From Bidens hawaiensis (Eukaryota; Streptophyta; Magnoliopsida; Asterales; Asteraceae), in assembly GCA_021521415.1 (NCBI GenBank), contig JAIQDT010002995.1, forward strand, positions 186,001 to 250,000: a stretch of 64,000 nt of DNA. Reading direction: 5' to 3'. A model generated the notes under the pieces. That model did no database searches. It had not been told where the DNA came from and worked only from the letters and a program-made list of their open reading frames with translations. Below, piece after piece: positions 40,655 through 50,370 of this stretch. Positions within the stretch are counted from its first letter, which is position 1. Each line of letters starts with the position of its first letter. The position numbers and the translations under genes are program-made.

Positions 40655-42572
40655 TTTGCAAACCATTTCTTGATAAATTCGTTAATGTCTTTATTGATAG
40701 AATTCTCATCTTTTCCAAGACCAAAGCCGAACATGAGCATCATTTGCGTTTCATTCTCGAGCTCCTTAGAAACGAACGACTCTACGCCAAATTATCCAAA
40801 TGCGAATTTTTGCTCGAGGAAGTTCAACTTTTGGGACATATCGTAAACAACAAAGGTATTCATGTTGATCCCGCTAAAATTGAGGCCGTTAAGGATTGGA
40901 AAACTCCAACGACTCCCACGAAAATTCGATCCTTCCTCGGTTTGGCCGGATATTATCGGCGTTTCATTCGAAACTTTTCCAAAATCTCTTTGCCTCTTAC
41001 CTCACTCACTCATAAAGGAAAACCATTTGATTGGGGTTCAAAATAAGAAGAAGTCTTTCATACTCTCAAGGACATGCTTTGCAATGCTCCCGTTCTAACC
41101 CTTCCCAATGGAAACGACGATTTTGTTGTATTTTACGATGCTTCTCATCAAGGTCTTGGTTGTGTTCTCATGCAACGAGGTCAAGTCATCGCTTACGCAT
41201 CAAGGCAACTTATGGTCAACGAGAAGAATTATACACTCATGATCTCGAACTTGGTGCCGTCGTTTTCGCTCTCAAAATCTGGAGACATCACCTTTACGGT
41301 ACAAAATGTGTTGTGTTTACCGATTGTAAAAGCCTTCAACGTATTTTTGACCAAAAATATCTCAACATGAGACAACCACGATGGGCCGAATTACTTAGTG
41401 ATTATGATTGCGAGATTCGCTACCATCCCGGTAAAGCGAATGTTGTCGCCGACGCCCTAAGTCGAAAGGTTAATGTTAAATATGTTCTACTTTTAAGCGT
41501 TGTTGTTCAAACCGATCTTCAAATTTGTATCTTCCAAGCTCAGCGTACCTCCATTGAAGAAGGTAACATGTATGACGAAATGTCTTGTGGAGCCGAACTT
41601 CAACTCGAAACCAATCCGATGGTCTTTTGTATTTTCTAAATCGTTTGTGGGTTCCCGATCGCGATGACCTTCGTACTTGTATACTCAACGAAGCTCACAA
41701 TTTGCGGTATTCCGTTCATCCCGGTGCGGATAAGATGTATTTCGATCTTCGTGCTACCTTTTGGTGGCCGGGTATGAAAAAGAACATAGCGTTTTATGTA
41801 TCTAAATGTCTTACTTTCTCAAAAGTCAAAGCCGAACATCAAAGACCTTTTGGTCTACTCGAGCAACCACTGATTCCTGTTTGGAAATGGGAAGACATTG
41901 CTATGGACTTTATCACTAAACTAACCAACACCCAAAAAGGAAAAGATAGTATTTGGGTGATCATCGACTGTTTAACCAAGTTTGCTCATTTCATTCCGAT
42001 CTGCAAAAAGTATTCTGTCGAGCAGCTTGCTCAATTCTATATGCGGGAAATTAGGTGCCGACACGGTTTACCATTGTCTATCATCTCCGATTCCGATGCT
42101 AGTTTTACCTCTAATTTTTTGCGATCACTTCAAAAACCCTTGGGAACACGTCTCGATCTTAGCACTGTTTATCATCCTCAAACGGACGGTCAATCCGAAC
42201 GTACGATTCAAACACTCGAGGATATGCTACGAGCGTGTGTTCTTGATTTCGGTGGGAATTGGGATTCTCACATCCCTTTCATTGAGTTCTCGTGTAACAA
42301 TAGTTATCATTCTAGCATCGAGATGGCTTCTTTTGAAGCTCTTTACGGTCGTAAATGTCATTCCCCGATTAGTTGGAATGAAATTGGTGAAGCTCAAATC
42401 ACGGGACCTGAAATGGTCCAAATCCGTAAGAACCTCCAAGCCGCTAGAAGTCGAAAAAAGAGTTACGCCAACAAACAGCGAAAAGCGATCGAATTTAATG
42501 TTGACGATCTTGTCTTCTAAAAGTATCTCCTTGGAAGGGGGTAGTCCGTTTCAGAAAGAAGAGTAAGCTAGC
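40655..42572 (+). pseudogene. chromovirus G pol: RT end, RNase H, integrase
   Basis: Resumes K-P-F-L-D-K-F. The catalytic F-I-D-D reads F-I-D-R (AGA at 40699-40701), so the RT is dead. A-G-Y-Y-R-R-F-I and the RNase H blocks (Y-D-A-S, T-D-C-K-S-L) are present, with a stop at 41044-41046 and frameshifts near 41230 and 41590. Integrase: H-P-G-A-D-K-M-Y zinc-finger part, D-S-D-A-S-F core, [10 protein letters not shown] (41585-42520 largely open). Broken at R-K-K-S-K-L-A by element E. Confidence 0.9.
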
Positions 42573-43014
42573 TGTTAAGCCCCGTTACCGGTGCCTCACA
42601 TTGGACGTTGGATTTACTCATAAACACAGTTCTAAATATCAGAGTTAATAAAAACATTCGCGGAATATTAAAACTTCAACCAGAATATAATACATAGCTT
42701 CCAAATATTATCATAAAACATTGTTTTTATAATAACATAACACTTCCTTGAGATGCCAGTTCTTCAATTTCATGCCATGTGTTCCCCTCAAGCGAGTTGT
42801 CTCATTCTACTAACATGCGTGCATACTAAAAGTCAGCTACGCTGAGTGAGTTCTAGTTAATCAGGTAACATACAATACGTCCATACATATTCATATATAT
42901 GCACCCGAAAGTACACATACTTTCATAGTTCCTTACCTTCCTTCGTACGTTCATACTATCATACCTTCCTTCTTTCCTTTCATACATACACATATACATA
43001 TACCTCATCCTAAA

Positions 43015-43174
43015 ACATTCGCAGATATTATTAGGGTCTGTTCCCTGCATTCGGGGATATTATTAGGGTCTGTTCCCTATGTTCGCAGATATTATTAGGG
43101 TCCGTACCCTACATTCGCGGATATTATTAGGGTCCGTTCCCTTCATTCGCGGATATTATTAAGGTCCGTTCCCT
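43015..43174 (-). repeat. 32-bp minisatellite in solo LTR E, five copies
   Basis: Five tandem copies of a unit with core GATATTATTAGGGTCNGTTCC. Solo LTR F has a related array in the same relative place (44171-44424). Confidence 0.85.
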
Positions 43175-43591
43175 TTCTAATCATACCTTCCATACATTTC
43201 TATACATTATTAATTATAACTTCTATAGAACATACAACATTTGTATATCATACATATTTATATCAATCATATCTTCAAACTATCCGTTGACGGTACATGC
43301 TATATCCGAAGATTGTTCATGCATTATCAAGAATTCATTCATACATAAATCATATAAGACATACACTTACCATTTAAGGTAAGTGTATTAACTAATCACA
43401 TCGAGTATGCACACAGCCCCGAAAACATAACAAGGAAGTAGGGTTAGAAACTCACCTGAATGCGGTTACGTTCATCATTAATAGTTATTCTCTTCTTGAG
43501 CTGTGCACGGCTAACTGTATAATATTTACATGTATCAATTAACTATTACTACTCATATCGTATTCCTATCTTTATATAACCCATAACAAAT

Positions 43592-43672
43592 GGGGGTCCG
43601 GGGGCAGCGCCCCTGGCAGCGGGGTTCTAGGGGCGGCAGCCTTTAGCGGGGTCCAAGGGGCAGAGCCCCTGG
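43592..43672 (-). repeat. GC-rich patch of solo LTR E
   Basis: Dense GGGGTCCGGGGGCAGCGCC and GGCAGAGCCCCTGG units; related patch in F at 44844-44930. The minus-strand ORF 43572-43784 is a composition artefact. Confidence 0.7.
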
Positions 43673-44170
43673 CTGGGGTTAAGCTGACCAGGTCAGCTTG
43701 GAAAAATTTTATTTTCATTAACTGTCTTAACCAAGTGTAAGGCCCCGTTACCGGTAGCCCTACTTTCGTGTTGGATTTACTCATAAACGCAGTTCTAAAT
43801 ATCAGAGTTAATTAAAACAGTCTCGGAATATAAAAGCTTTCATAAACATTTCATAACAAAAACACATCTTGTCTTAAAACAACATCTTGTCTTTCAAAAT
43901 AAACAAAACATTAGACTTAAACGTCTTGAGTCTTCCGATGCCAGCCTCTTATTCAGTGCCACGTGTCTCCTCAAGCGAGCTGCCTCATCCTACTCACCTG
44001 CGTGCATACTAAAAGTCAGCTACGCTGAGTGAGTTAATCATACATTATACAATACACACAAACTTATACTCTTTCATTCATACTTCATACTTTCATACTT
44101 TCTTACTTTCATACTTTCGTTTGTATTAACTTGCTTTCATATCTTACGTTATAAAGAGCATTACGCCCTA

Positions 44171-44424
44171 CATTCCTCGAGTATTATTAGGGCTCGGTAC
44201 CCTCCTTCCTCGAGTATTATTAGGGCTCGGTACCCTCCTTCCTCGAGTATTATTAGGGCACGGTACCCTCTTTCCTCGAGTATTATTAGGGCTCGGTACC
44301 CTCTTTCCTCGAATATTAGTAGGGTTCGGTTCCCTAGTTCTCGAATATTAGTAGGGTTCGATTCCCTCTTCGTTACCATACAACCATACATCATACCTCG
44401 AGTATTATTAGGGCCCGGTACCCT
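44171..44424 (-). repeat. 33-bp minisatellite in solo LTR F
   Basis: About seven copies of a unit with core CTCGAGTATTATTAGGGCTC and GGTACCCT; six contiguous, one after a short gap (44396-44424). Confidence 0.85.
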
Positions 44425-44937
44425 CTTCGTAACCATACAACCATACAACCATCCTTTCCTTTTTTTATTAACTTTATCACATTCATACACATAAGCATAC
44501 ATATCATACTTACCTTATACATAGCGTTACAACCTGACAGTACGTGCAATATCTGAAGATCGTTCACGTACTAACAAGCAATCATTCATACCTTTCACAT
44601 CATTCATATAAGGCATACACTTATCACTTAGGATAAGTGTATTAACAAACATATAGAGTATGCACACAGCCCCGAAAACATAACACAGAAGTGGGGCTAG
44701 AAACTCACCTGAATCCTGCTACGCTCTCCGTTAATCGTTATTCCCTTCTTGAGCTGTGCACGGCTAACTGTATAATATTTACATGTATCAATTAACTACT
44801 ACTACTCATGTTGTATTTCTATCTTTATATAACCCACACCGAACGGGGGTCCGGGGGCAGCGCCCCTGGCAGCGGGGTCTAGGGGCGGCAGCCCCTAGCA
44901 GGGTCCAAGGGGCAGAGCCCCTGGCTGGGGTCGAGCT

Positions 44938-45255
44938 AAACCTTAGGCGAACTTGACTTTAGGCGAAGTTAAACCTTAGGCGAACTTAGCTTTAGGCGAA
45001 GTTAAACCTTAGGCCAACTTAGCTTTAGGCGAAGTTAAACCTTAAGCGAACTTAGCTTTAGGCGAAGTTAAACCTTAAGCGAACTTAGCTTTAGGCGAAG
45101 TTAAACCTTAAGCGAACTTAGCTTTAGGCGAAGTTAAACCTTAAGCGAACTTAACTCAGGCGAAGTTAATTAGTTAGGAGAACTTGCTTGCAAGCGAAGT
45201 TAAGCTTGCAGGCGAAGTTAAGCTTTGCAGGCGAAGTTATGGATTTGCAGGCAAA
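44938..45255 (-). repeat. 33-bp tandem array of GCGAACTT/GCGAAGTT in F
   Basis: Seven units of 33 bases, each with one GCGAACTT and one GGCGAAGTT (44938-~45168), then shorter degenerate units. The half-site motif is the same as in Sirevirus B, C and D although F belongs to another family. Confidence 0.85.
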
Positions 45256-45637
45256 GTTGCCCAGTTCAGCTACGGGTTTGGTTTTTATCAAGAATTTTGG
45301 CGATTTTAATACCCTTGTTATGGTTCGACATCACCCACTACGTTCCCTAACCGTTTTTGGTCGTATATATATCCCGTATATACTATAAAGCTTGGACCTT
45401 TAAGTAAAAACGTTCAATACTACGTAAACTTTAAAGGTCAAGAACATACCTTTAGCGCTCGTTCGATCTTGGTTAGCTTGTTTATGCACTCTAGATCTCG
45501 TGTAATAAGATCTAATACCAACTAACGTTTACTCTCTCTCGGATCTTGCTCGTTTATGGTGTGTGTGTGTGTTTGGAGTGTGTAGAGATTAAGATGAAAT
45601 GAAATGAGGTTTAGGGTTTTATGGTGGTTTTAGGGGA

Positions 45638-45676
45638 TATTTATATCCCTTAAAGCCCATGGACCTAAGGCCCATT
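45638..45676 (-). promoter_or_regulatory. promoter of LTR F: TATA and TGGGCC/TGGGCT boxes
   Basis: On the minus strand TGGGCC and TGGGCT boxes (within 45651-45676), then TATAAATA (45638-45645). E has the same pair at 59453-59491. TGGGCY boxes match plant site II elements bound by TCP factors (established); their role here is inferred. Confidence 0.55.
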
Positions 45677-45841
45677 CTCATTTAACCCATCTTAATTAAT
45701 CTAAGTCCATGATCTTTTCCATATTAGACGTTAGTTAATATTATTAAACGCACGACAATTTAACGCAACTTTCTTTACTTATTATTAGAATATTTAGGAT
45801 GTTACACCAAGTTTCCATTAGAATTTTAAATTATTTTCTAA

Positions 45842-46195
45842 TTCGTTAACCCATTCTCTATAACAAATTAAGCCTAATTCGTTAACTAATTCGTTACTCT
45901 GGTTCGTTACATTAACATGGTCTGATTTGTATCCTAGTTCGTCATCTTGTCATCATCTGATTCGTCATTCTGATTCGCTATCTGAACATGCCTTGTTTCG
46001 TTATTGTAGTTCGTTATTTGAACATCATCTGATTCGTTACCTTGAATCGCCTGATTCGCTAGCTGATTCATTATCTGAATCTAACGAATGGATAAATAAC
46101 GAATCAAGTGTTTATTCGTTATCGAGTCACACGAATTAAGGGCTCATTCGTCATGAACGCGTAACGAATTACTATCCATAACGAACTATTAACTG
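45842..46195 (-). repeat. TTCGTTA/TAACGAA motif array in E
   Basis: Fifteen or more degenerate ATTCGTTA and TAACGAAT half-sites in 350 bases, in both orientations; the ORF 45927-46139 is its translation. It occupies the part of LTR E where F has the GCGAACTT array. Confidence 0.7.
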
Positions 46196-46636
46196 TTCTT
46201 ATCCAGACTTTGACTCAAGGTCAAAGTCAAAATTGTCAAGAACACGAAATGGTCAACTGTTACCAAATCTGCAATTAAACCTTCATTTCTTAACCAAATA
46301 ACACAATTTTTGTATCAATGGATTCGGAATTACAGCGCCTACAAACCCTAACCATTCAATCATCCAAATTTTCGTGTTTATAGGGTGAGATTTAGTCATA
46401 TATATACGGGTTCTATTAGGTTAACAATTAACCCATCAAATGTTAATCAATTTCCATAAGTTGATATATATACGGTTAATATAGGTCAACCTCCATATTT
46501 GAACATAAAGTTAATCAATTAACCCAGCTTGAACATAAGTTAATCAATGCCAAGAACACCTTCAAGTTATATAAAGGATTTTAAGTTAATATATAAACAA
46601 ATCAACTTCGTTTAAGTTATATAAAGGATTTTAAGT
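46196..46636. other. remainder of E upstream of C, with local duplications
   Basis: No gene. A 34-base stretch at 46423-46456 (ATTAACCCATCAAATG...) recurs right after element C (59127-59161). A 24-base TATATAAAGGATTTTAAG-type repeat occurs at ~46564 and ~46611 and resembles the TATA region of the Sirevirus C internal promoter (55051). Confidence 0.6.
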
Positions 46637-46764
46637 TGTCGAGTCTGTAATGTAATTATGTTTAAGTTTATGTTTATGTAAGTAAGCGAAGTTGTCAACA
46701 AGTTCGCTTAGGCGAACTTGTTGAACAAGCGAAGTTGTCAGTAATGTAATTATGTTTAAATTTA
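46637..46764 (+). repeat. partial, rearranged C-type LTR fragment before C
   Basis: 46637-46738 repeats an internal part of the C LTR (GAGTCTGTAATGTAATTATG to the GAACAAGCGAAGTTGTC end), and 46739-46764 repeats a still shorter piece. The full LTR then starts at 46765. This points to rearrangement at the left border of C. Confidence 0.75.
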
Positions 46765-47226
46765 TGTTGGTACATAAATGTCAGTAGTTCATAGTCTAGC
46801 GTTTGTAATCGAGTCTGTAATGTAATTATGTTTAAGTTTATGTTTATGTAAGTAAGCGAAGTTGTCAACAAGTTCGCTTAGGCGAACTTGTTGAACAAGC
46901 AAAGTTGTTGACAAGTTCGCCTAGGCGAACTTGTTCAACGAGCGAAGTTATAGACAACTTCGCCTGAGGCGAAGTTGTCGTGTATTTAAGTAACCTACGG
47001 GTTTACGGTTTAGGTGTTAGTGTTTTGGTTAATCACGTGTAATTCAGCAAGTCGATAGACGAGAGATAGAGTCTGTAATAGACGTGTTTCAAGTTATATT
47101 ACATAACGTGTTCGTTTGTATCGCGTGTGATTGTTATTCGTATTCTACGCTCGTAACTACCTACGCAGGGATTCCGCACCTACGTAGATAGCGATATCCC
47201 GTGTAAGATCCGTCCGGGAACCTACA
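46765..47226 (+). repeat. 5' LTR of Sirevirus C
   Basis: TGTTGGTACATAAATG...GGGAACCTACA, 462 bp, with three palindromic pairs (46855-46976) before ATTTAAG (~46984), which takes the place of a TATA box. Confidence 0.94.
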
Positions 47227-47228
47227 AT

Positions 47229-47240
47229 TGGTATCAGAGC
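47229..47240 (+). other. primer-binding site, initiator tRNA-Met (element C)
   Basis: TGGTATCAGAGC two bases after the LTR end. Confidence 0.95.
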
Positions 47241-47425
47241 TTTGGCTCGATTGTGTGGTTCGGGATTTCACGCGGGTGTAGAAAACGTCTCGTTTGACCT
47301 ATTCGCGGGACGCGTTTTTGTTGATATTGTGTTATACTCACCTTATACAGTCATATTCAAGCCGTTACACCGACCGGAAACTGCTAAATCGTCGAAAACA
47401 GATCTGAATATTTTCAGTGTTCTTC

Positions 47426-47640
47426 GGGCGAAGTTGTTGTTCTTCAGGCGAAGTTGCCGACACTGGAAGTAGGGTTTCGCCTACCTCATAAGTTCGCCTA
47501 AGCGAAGTTATCCTCAACTTCGCTTACCTCCTAAGTTCGCTTACCTTAAGCGAAGTTATTCTCAACTTCGCCAAGTCACGCGAATTTAAGGATTTTCCAG
47601 CGAAGTTAACACTTAAGCGAAGTTATCCCTAACTTCGCCT
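47426..47640 (+). repeat. GCGAAGTT palindrome array in the leader of C
   Basis: About eleven half-sites in both orientations between PBS and gag, like B's leader. The spot matching B's GTAAGT reads GGAAGT. Confidence 0.78.
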
Positions 47641-47697
47641 ATAGTACTGTTTGGAAGAATTTTTGTTTTTTTTCGGGTTTTTCTTGTTTTCGAGAAG

Positions 47698-50370
47698 ATG
47701 TCGCCGATTAACATCTCAGAGTTAGTCAAAATGGAAGTTGAAGCGGGGTCGGCTACTAAGGCCCCAAGGTTGATGAAAGGAACCGACTTTGTAGCGTGGA
47801 AAGATAGGTTCATTCAGTATATTAAATACCATGATGCAAAGATGTGGGTGTGCATCCAGGATGGATATATTCCACCGACAATGGAATACGAAGGTCGGGA
47901 TGTGATAAAGAAGTACAGCAAGATGGAGGAAGAAGAGAAGAAGATGTATGAGGCCGAGAGCAAGGCCCATGCCGCAATTACTATGGCTCTTCCTCAAGAG
48001 ATTCTCCATACATTCCGGAAGTACACTTCTGCACGAGAGCTTTGGGATGCTCTTGAGAATAGATTCGAAGGGAACGTGGGTATTCGTGCCTCGAAGATTA
48101 AGCTGTTAAAGACCCAGTTCTCTGTCTTCAAGTATTTGAAGAACGAATCGCTCGATGATATTATCACCCGATATTATCATCTCATGACCGAGCTGAACAA
48201 CTATTCTATTGCTTACAGAGAGGAGGAAATAGTTGAGAAGCTTCTCGATGCTCTCCCACCGAAGTGGGAAATGTACACTGTTCTAATGAGGGAAGACAAA
48301 GACTTTCCTAATTATGACTTGGAGACAGCAGTAAACAAGCTCAGAACCTTTGAGCTTAATATGGTTCGTAAAGAGACACCAACGGATCAGGTTCAAGACC
48401 CTGGTATGTATGGTGCCAAAGTTAACTCAGGCTCAAGTTCGAAGTCTGAATCTGCTGCTTACTACTCCAAAGGAGAGTCAGGTTCTAACTCTTCTCATGA
48501 AGGAAATGTGTCAGTAAACATGAACGGTGATGTTTGCTTTGTTGCTGGAGGATCAAGTGCTTCGAAACCTCAAGCATCCAAGAGTAGTTTCTCTCCCAGT
48601 GCTTCAAGCAATAACTACACTAAGATGCCAATGAGTGTCAAATCTGCTGAAGAGCAGTTTGCACTCTATGCATCTTTTATTGCTTCTTACGAGAACTACA
48701 TACAAGGGAAGATTGTGGACCCTGCTGCTTTGGAAGAAGACTATAACCAGATCGATCCTGATGATCTGGAGGAGATGGATCTGCAGTGGCAGATGGCGAT
48801 GATAGTCAGAAGAGTGAAGCGTTTCATGAAGAAGACTGGCAGAAAGTTCGTAGGTGGAAAGCCAGGATTTGATAAGTCAAGGGTGAGGTGTTACAATTGT
48901 CAACAAAATGGACACTTTGCAAAGGAGTGCACTAATGCACGTGTAGAACGTAGTCAGGGGAGGACTACACAGCAAAGTGGAAATAACAATGGGAATAATG
49001 CCATGATGTCTAATGCTGGTGAATACAACTGGAACATGTTCTCTGGAGAACTCTTTGAGCAGGCACACATGGCGAAGGTTGCAGCTGAAGAATGTATGAA
49101 AGCTGCTGAAAATGAAAAAGCTTTCATGGCTGATGACCGGAACTCCGAGGTATGTACTAAACCTATCTGTACTAAATGTGAGAACTTGTCTGAACAGCTT
49201 GCTACAATTACTGATCAGTATGTTAAGTTGGATGCCGAATTTAAAACCTTGAAAGAAGATCATCACTTCACAAAGACAAGAGAAAATAATTATAAAATAA
49301 AAATTAAAGCTTGTGAAAAAGACGTTAAAAGTTTAAAAACAAAATTAGCTGAGAAAATTCATGTGATCGATCTAAGCTACGAGGTTTTAGAAGAGAAAAC
49401 CAAGTTAATCGCTGAGAAAGAAAAACAGATTGCTGATCACCAGGTAAAAGTGGTGGAACTAAATAGGAAACTGGAGCAATTCCGGAATTCCTCTGCTATT
49501 CTTGATCACCTCGTTAGTGATCAAGGTTCCTCACCTAAGAGGGGAGGAATTGGTTACCATGAGGTTCCACCACCTTATAACCATAATTATACTTTCAATC
49601 CTAGTGTTCATGAATCTGTTAATTTTGTAGCTGATCAGACAGGTCCTGCTAAGGAAACTGGTAAAGTACCGGAAGTTAGTAAAGGCGAAACAAGTTCGCC
49701 TGTCTCAAAAGTTAAAATTTCTATTTCAAGTCCAGTCTCATCTGATTCGGATAAGTCATCCGAGTCGAGTAAGACAAAAGAGAAGGAAGTATTACCCAAT
49801 AGTGGAGAAAAAGTTAAGTCAACTAAAAGGAGTACTCCACTCAACCCATATGTCCCACCTTATGTGAGATGTACGGTTGGTAATACTGCCTCCACATCTA
49901 AAACATCTGCTGAAAAGAAAGCTGAACATAGGTGTTGTTTTAGATGTAATCAAACAGGGCACCTTGTTGCTGATTGCCCTCTGAAGCAGCGTTTCAGAGA
50001 GGTGAGGCCCTCGAAAACTGAGACTAAGGTTTCTGGTAATCGTTTAAATGTTAAAAATGAAAACCATTCAAATTTGAGAGATAATACAGGTTTTCAAAGA
50101 AACACATCTCGTTTTTACACTACTAATAACCAAACCAAATGCTATAATTCTTTTGATTCTCTTAATGTTCGTGGGTTTGGTTGGCCTCACTATCAGTCTC
50201 CAAGGAGGTATCCTGTTAGGACTCGTGGAAATTTTTCTAATGCTAACTTTGGTCAGCCAAGGTGTGTGAGTTCTGTTAAGAAGGTTAATCGACCCAAGAC
50301 CGTCTTGGGTCCCCAAATTTTAATAATCTCTTTTGTTTGTGCAGGAACAGTTGAACAGGGCTTCCAATAA
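47698..50370 (+). CDS. gag: Gag polyprotein (element C), C-terminus altered by a 5-nt loss
   Basis: 890 codons from ATG 47698 (M-S-P-I-N-I). Same architecture as B: capsid region, first CCHC (~397-410), coiled coil (~490-600), second CCHC (~742-755). Near 50300 five bases present in B (AATCG) are missing. The frame therefore passes the original TAA TAA (50330-50335) and ends 26 codons later, overlapping the pol frame. The ancestral stop was in frame with pol, as in B. If the mid-gag intron is real, this lesion lies inside it and does not affect a spliced Gag-Pol. Confidence 0.9.
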   Translation: MSPINISELVKMEVEAGSATKAPRLMKGTDFVAWKDRFIQYIKYHDAKMWVCIQDGYIPPTMEYEGRDVIKKYSKMEEEEKKMYEAESKAHAAITMALPQEILHTFRKYTSARELWDALENRFEGNVGIRASKIKLLKTQFSVFKYLKNESLDDIITRYYHLMTELNNYSIAYREEEIVEKLLDALPPKWEMYTVLMREDKDFPNYDLETAVNKLRTFELNMVRKETPTDQVQDPGMYGAKVNSGSSSKSESAAYYSKGESGSNSSHEGNVSVNMNGDVCFVAGGSSASKPQASKSSFSPSASSNNYTKMPMSVKSAEEQFALYASFIASYENYIQGKIVDPAALEEDYNQIDPDDLEEMDLQWQMAMIVRRVKRFMKKTGRKFVGGKPGFDKSRVRCYNCQQNGHFAKECTNARVERSQGRTTQQSGNNNGNNAMMSNAGEYNWNMFSGELFEQAHMAKVAAEECMKAAENEKAFMADDRNSEVCTKPICTKCENLSEQLATITDQYVKLDAEFKTLKEDHHFTKTRENNYKIKIKACEKDVKSLKTKLAEKIHVIDLSYEVLEEKTKLIAEKEKQIADHQVKVVELNRKLEQFRNSSAILDHLVSDQGSSPKRGGIGYHEVPPPYNHNYTFNPSVHESVNFVADQTGPAKETGKVPEVSKGETSSPVSKVKISISSPVSSDSDKSSESSKTKEKEVLPNSGEKVKSTKRSTPLNPYVPPYVRCTVGNTASTSKTSAEKKAEHRCCFRCNQTGHLVADCPLKQRFREVRPSKTETKVSGNRLNVKNENHSNLRDNTGFQRNTSRFYTTNNQTKCYNSFDSLNVRGFGWPHYQSPRRYPVRTRGNFSNANFGQPRCVSSVKKVNRPKTVLGPQILIISFVCAGTVEQGFQ
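49150..50344 (+). other. candidate intron joining gag to pol in frame (element C)
   Basis: Donor GAG/GTATGT directly after codon 484 (phase 0); acceptor TTTTGTTTGTGCAG/GAACAG with a good pyrimidine tract. It is 1195 bases, not a multiple of three, yet exon phases still match pol exactly because the 5-nt loss is inside it. Splicing would give one continuous Gag-Pol frame of about 1584 codons. Inference only. Confidence 0.58.

Larger units (their letters stand above)
43736..45806 (-). mobile_element. solo LTR F (minus strand) nested in E
   Basis: 2071 bp, TGTAAGGCCCCGTTACC...GGATGTTACA, TSD CCAAG at 43731-43735 and 45807-45811. No internal sequence. It holds the 33-bp minisatellite (44171-44424), a GC-rich patch, and an array of GCGAAGTT/GCGAACTT units shared with the Sireviruses. 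ORF 44161-44502 (113 aa) only translates the minisatellite. Confidence 0.92.

Noticed and set aside
43572..43784. 70-aa Pro/Ala-rich minus-strand ORF
   Set aside because: Read from GC-rich repeats of LTR E.
44161..44502. 113-aa minus-strand ORF with repeated Leu-Ile-Ile-Leu-Glu-Glu units
   Set aside because: Translation of the 33-bp minisatellite in solo LTR F.
44938..45255. CRISPR-like array
   Set aside because: Units are contiguous without unique spacers; plant LTR minisatellite.
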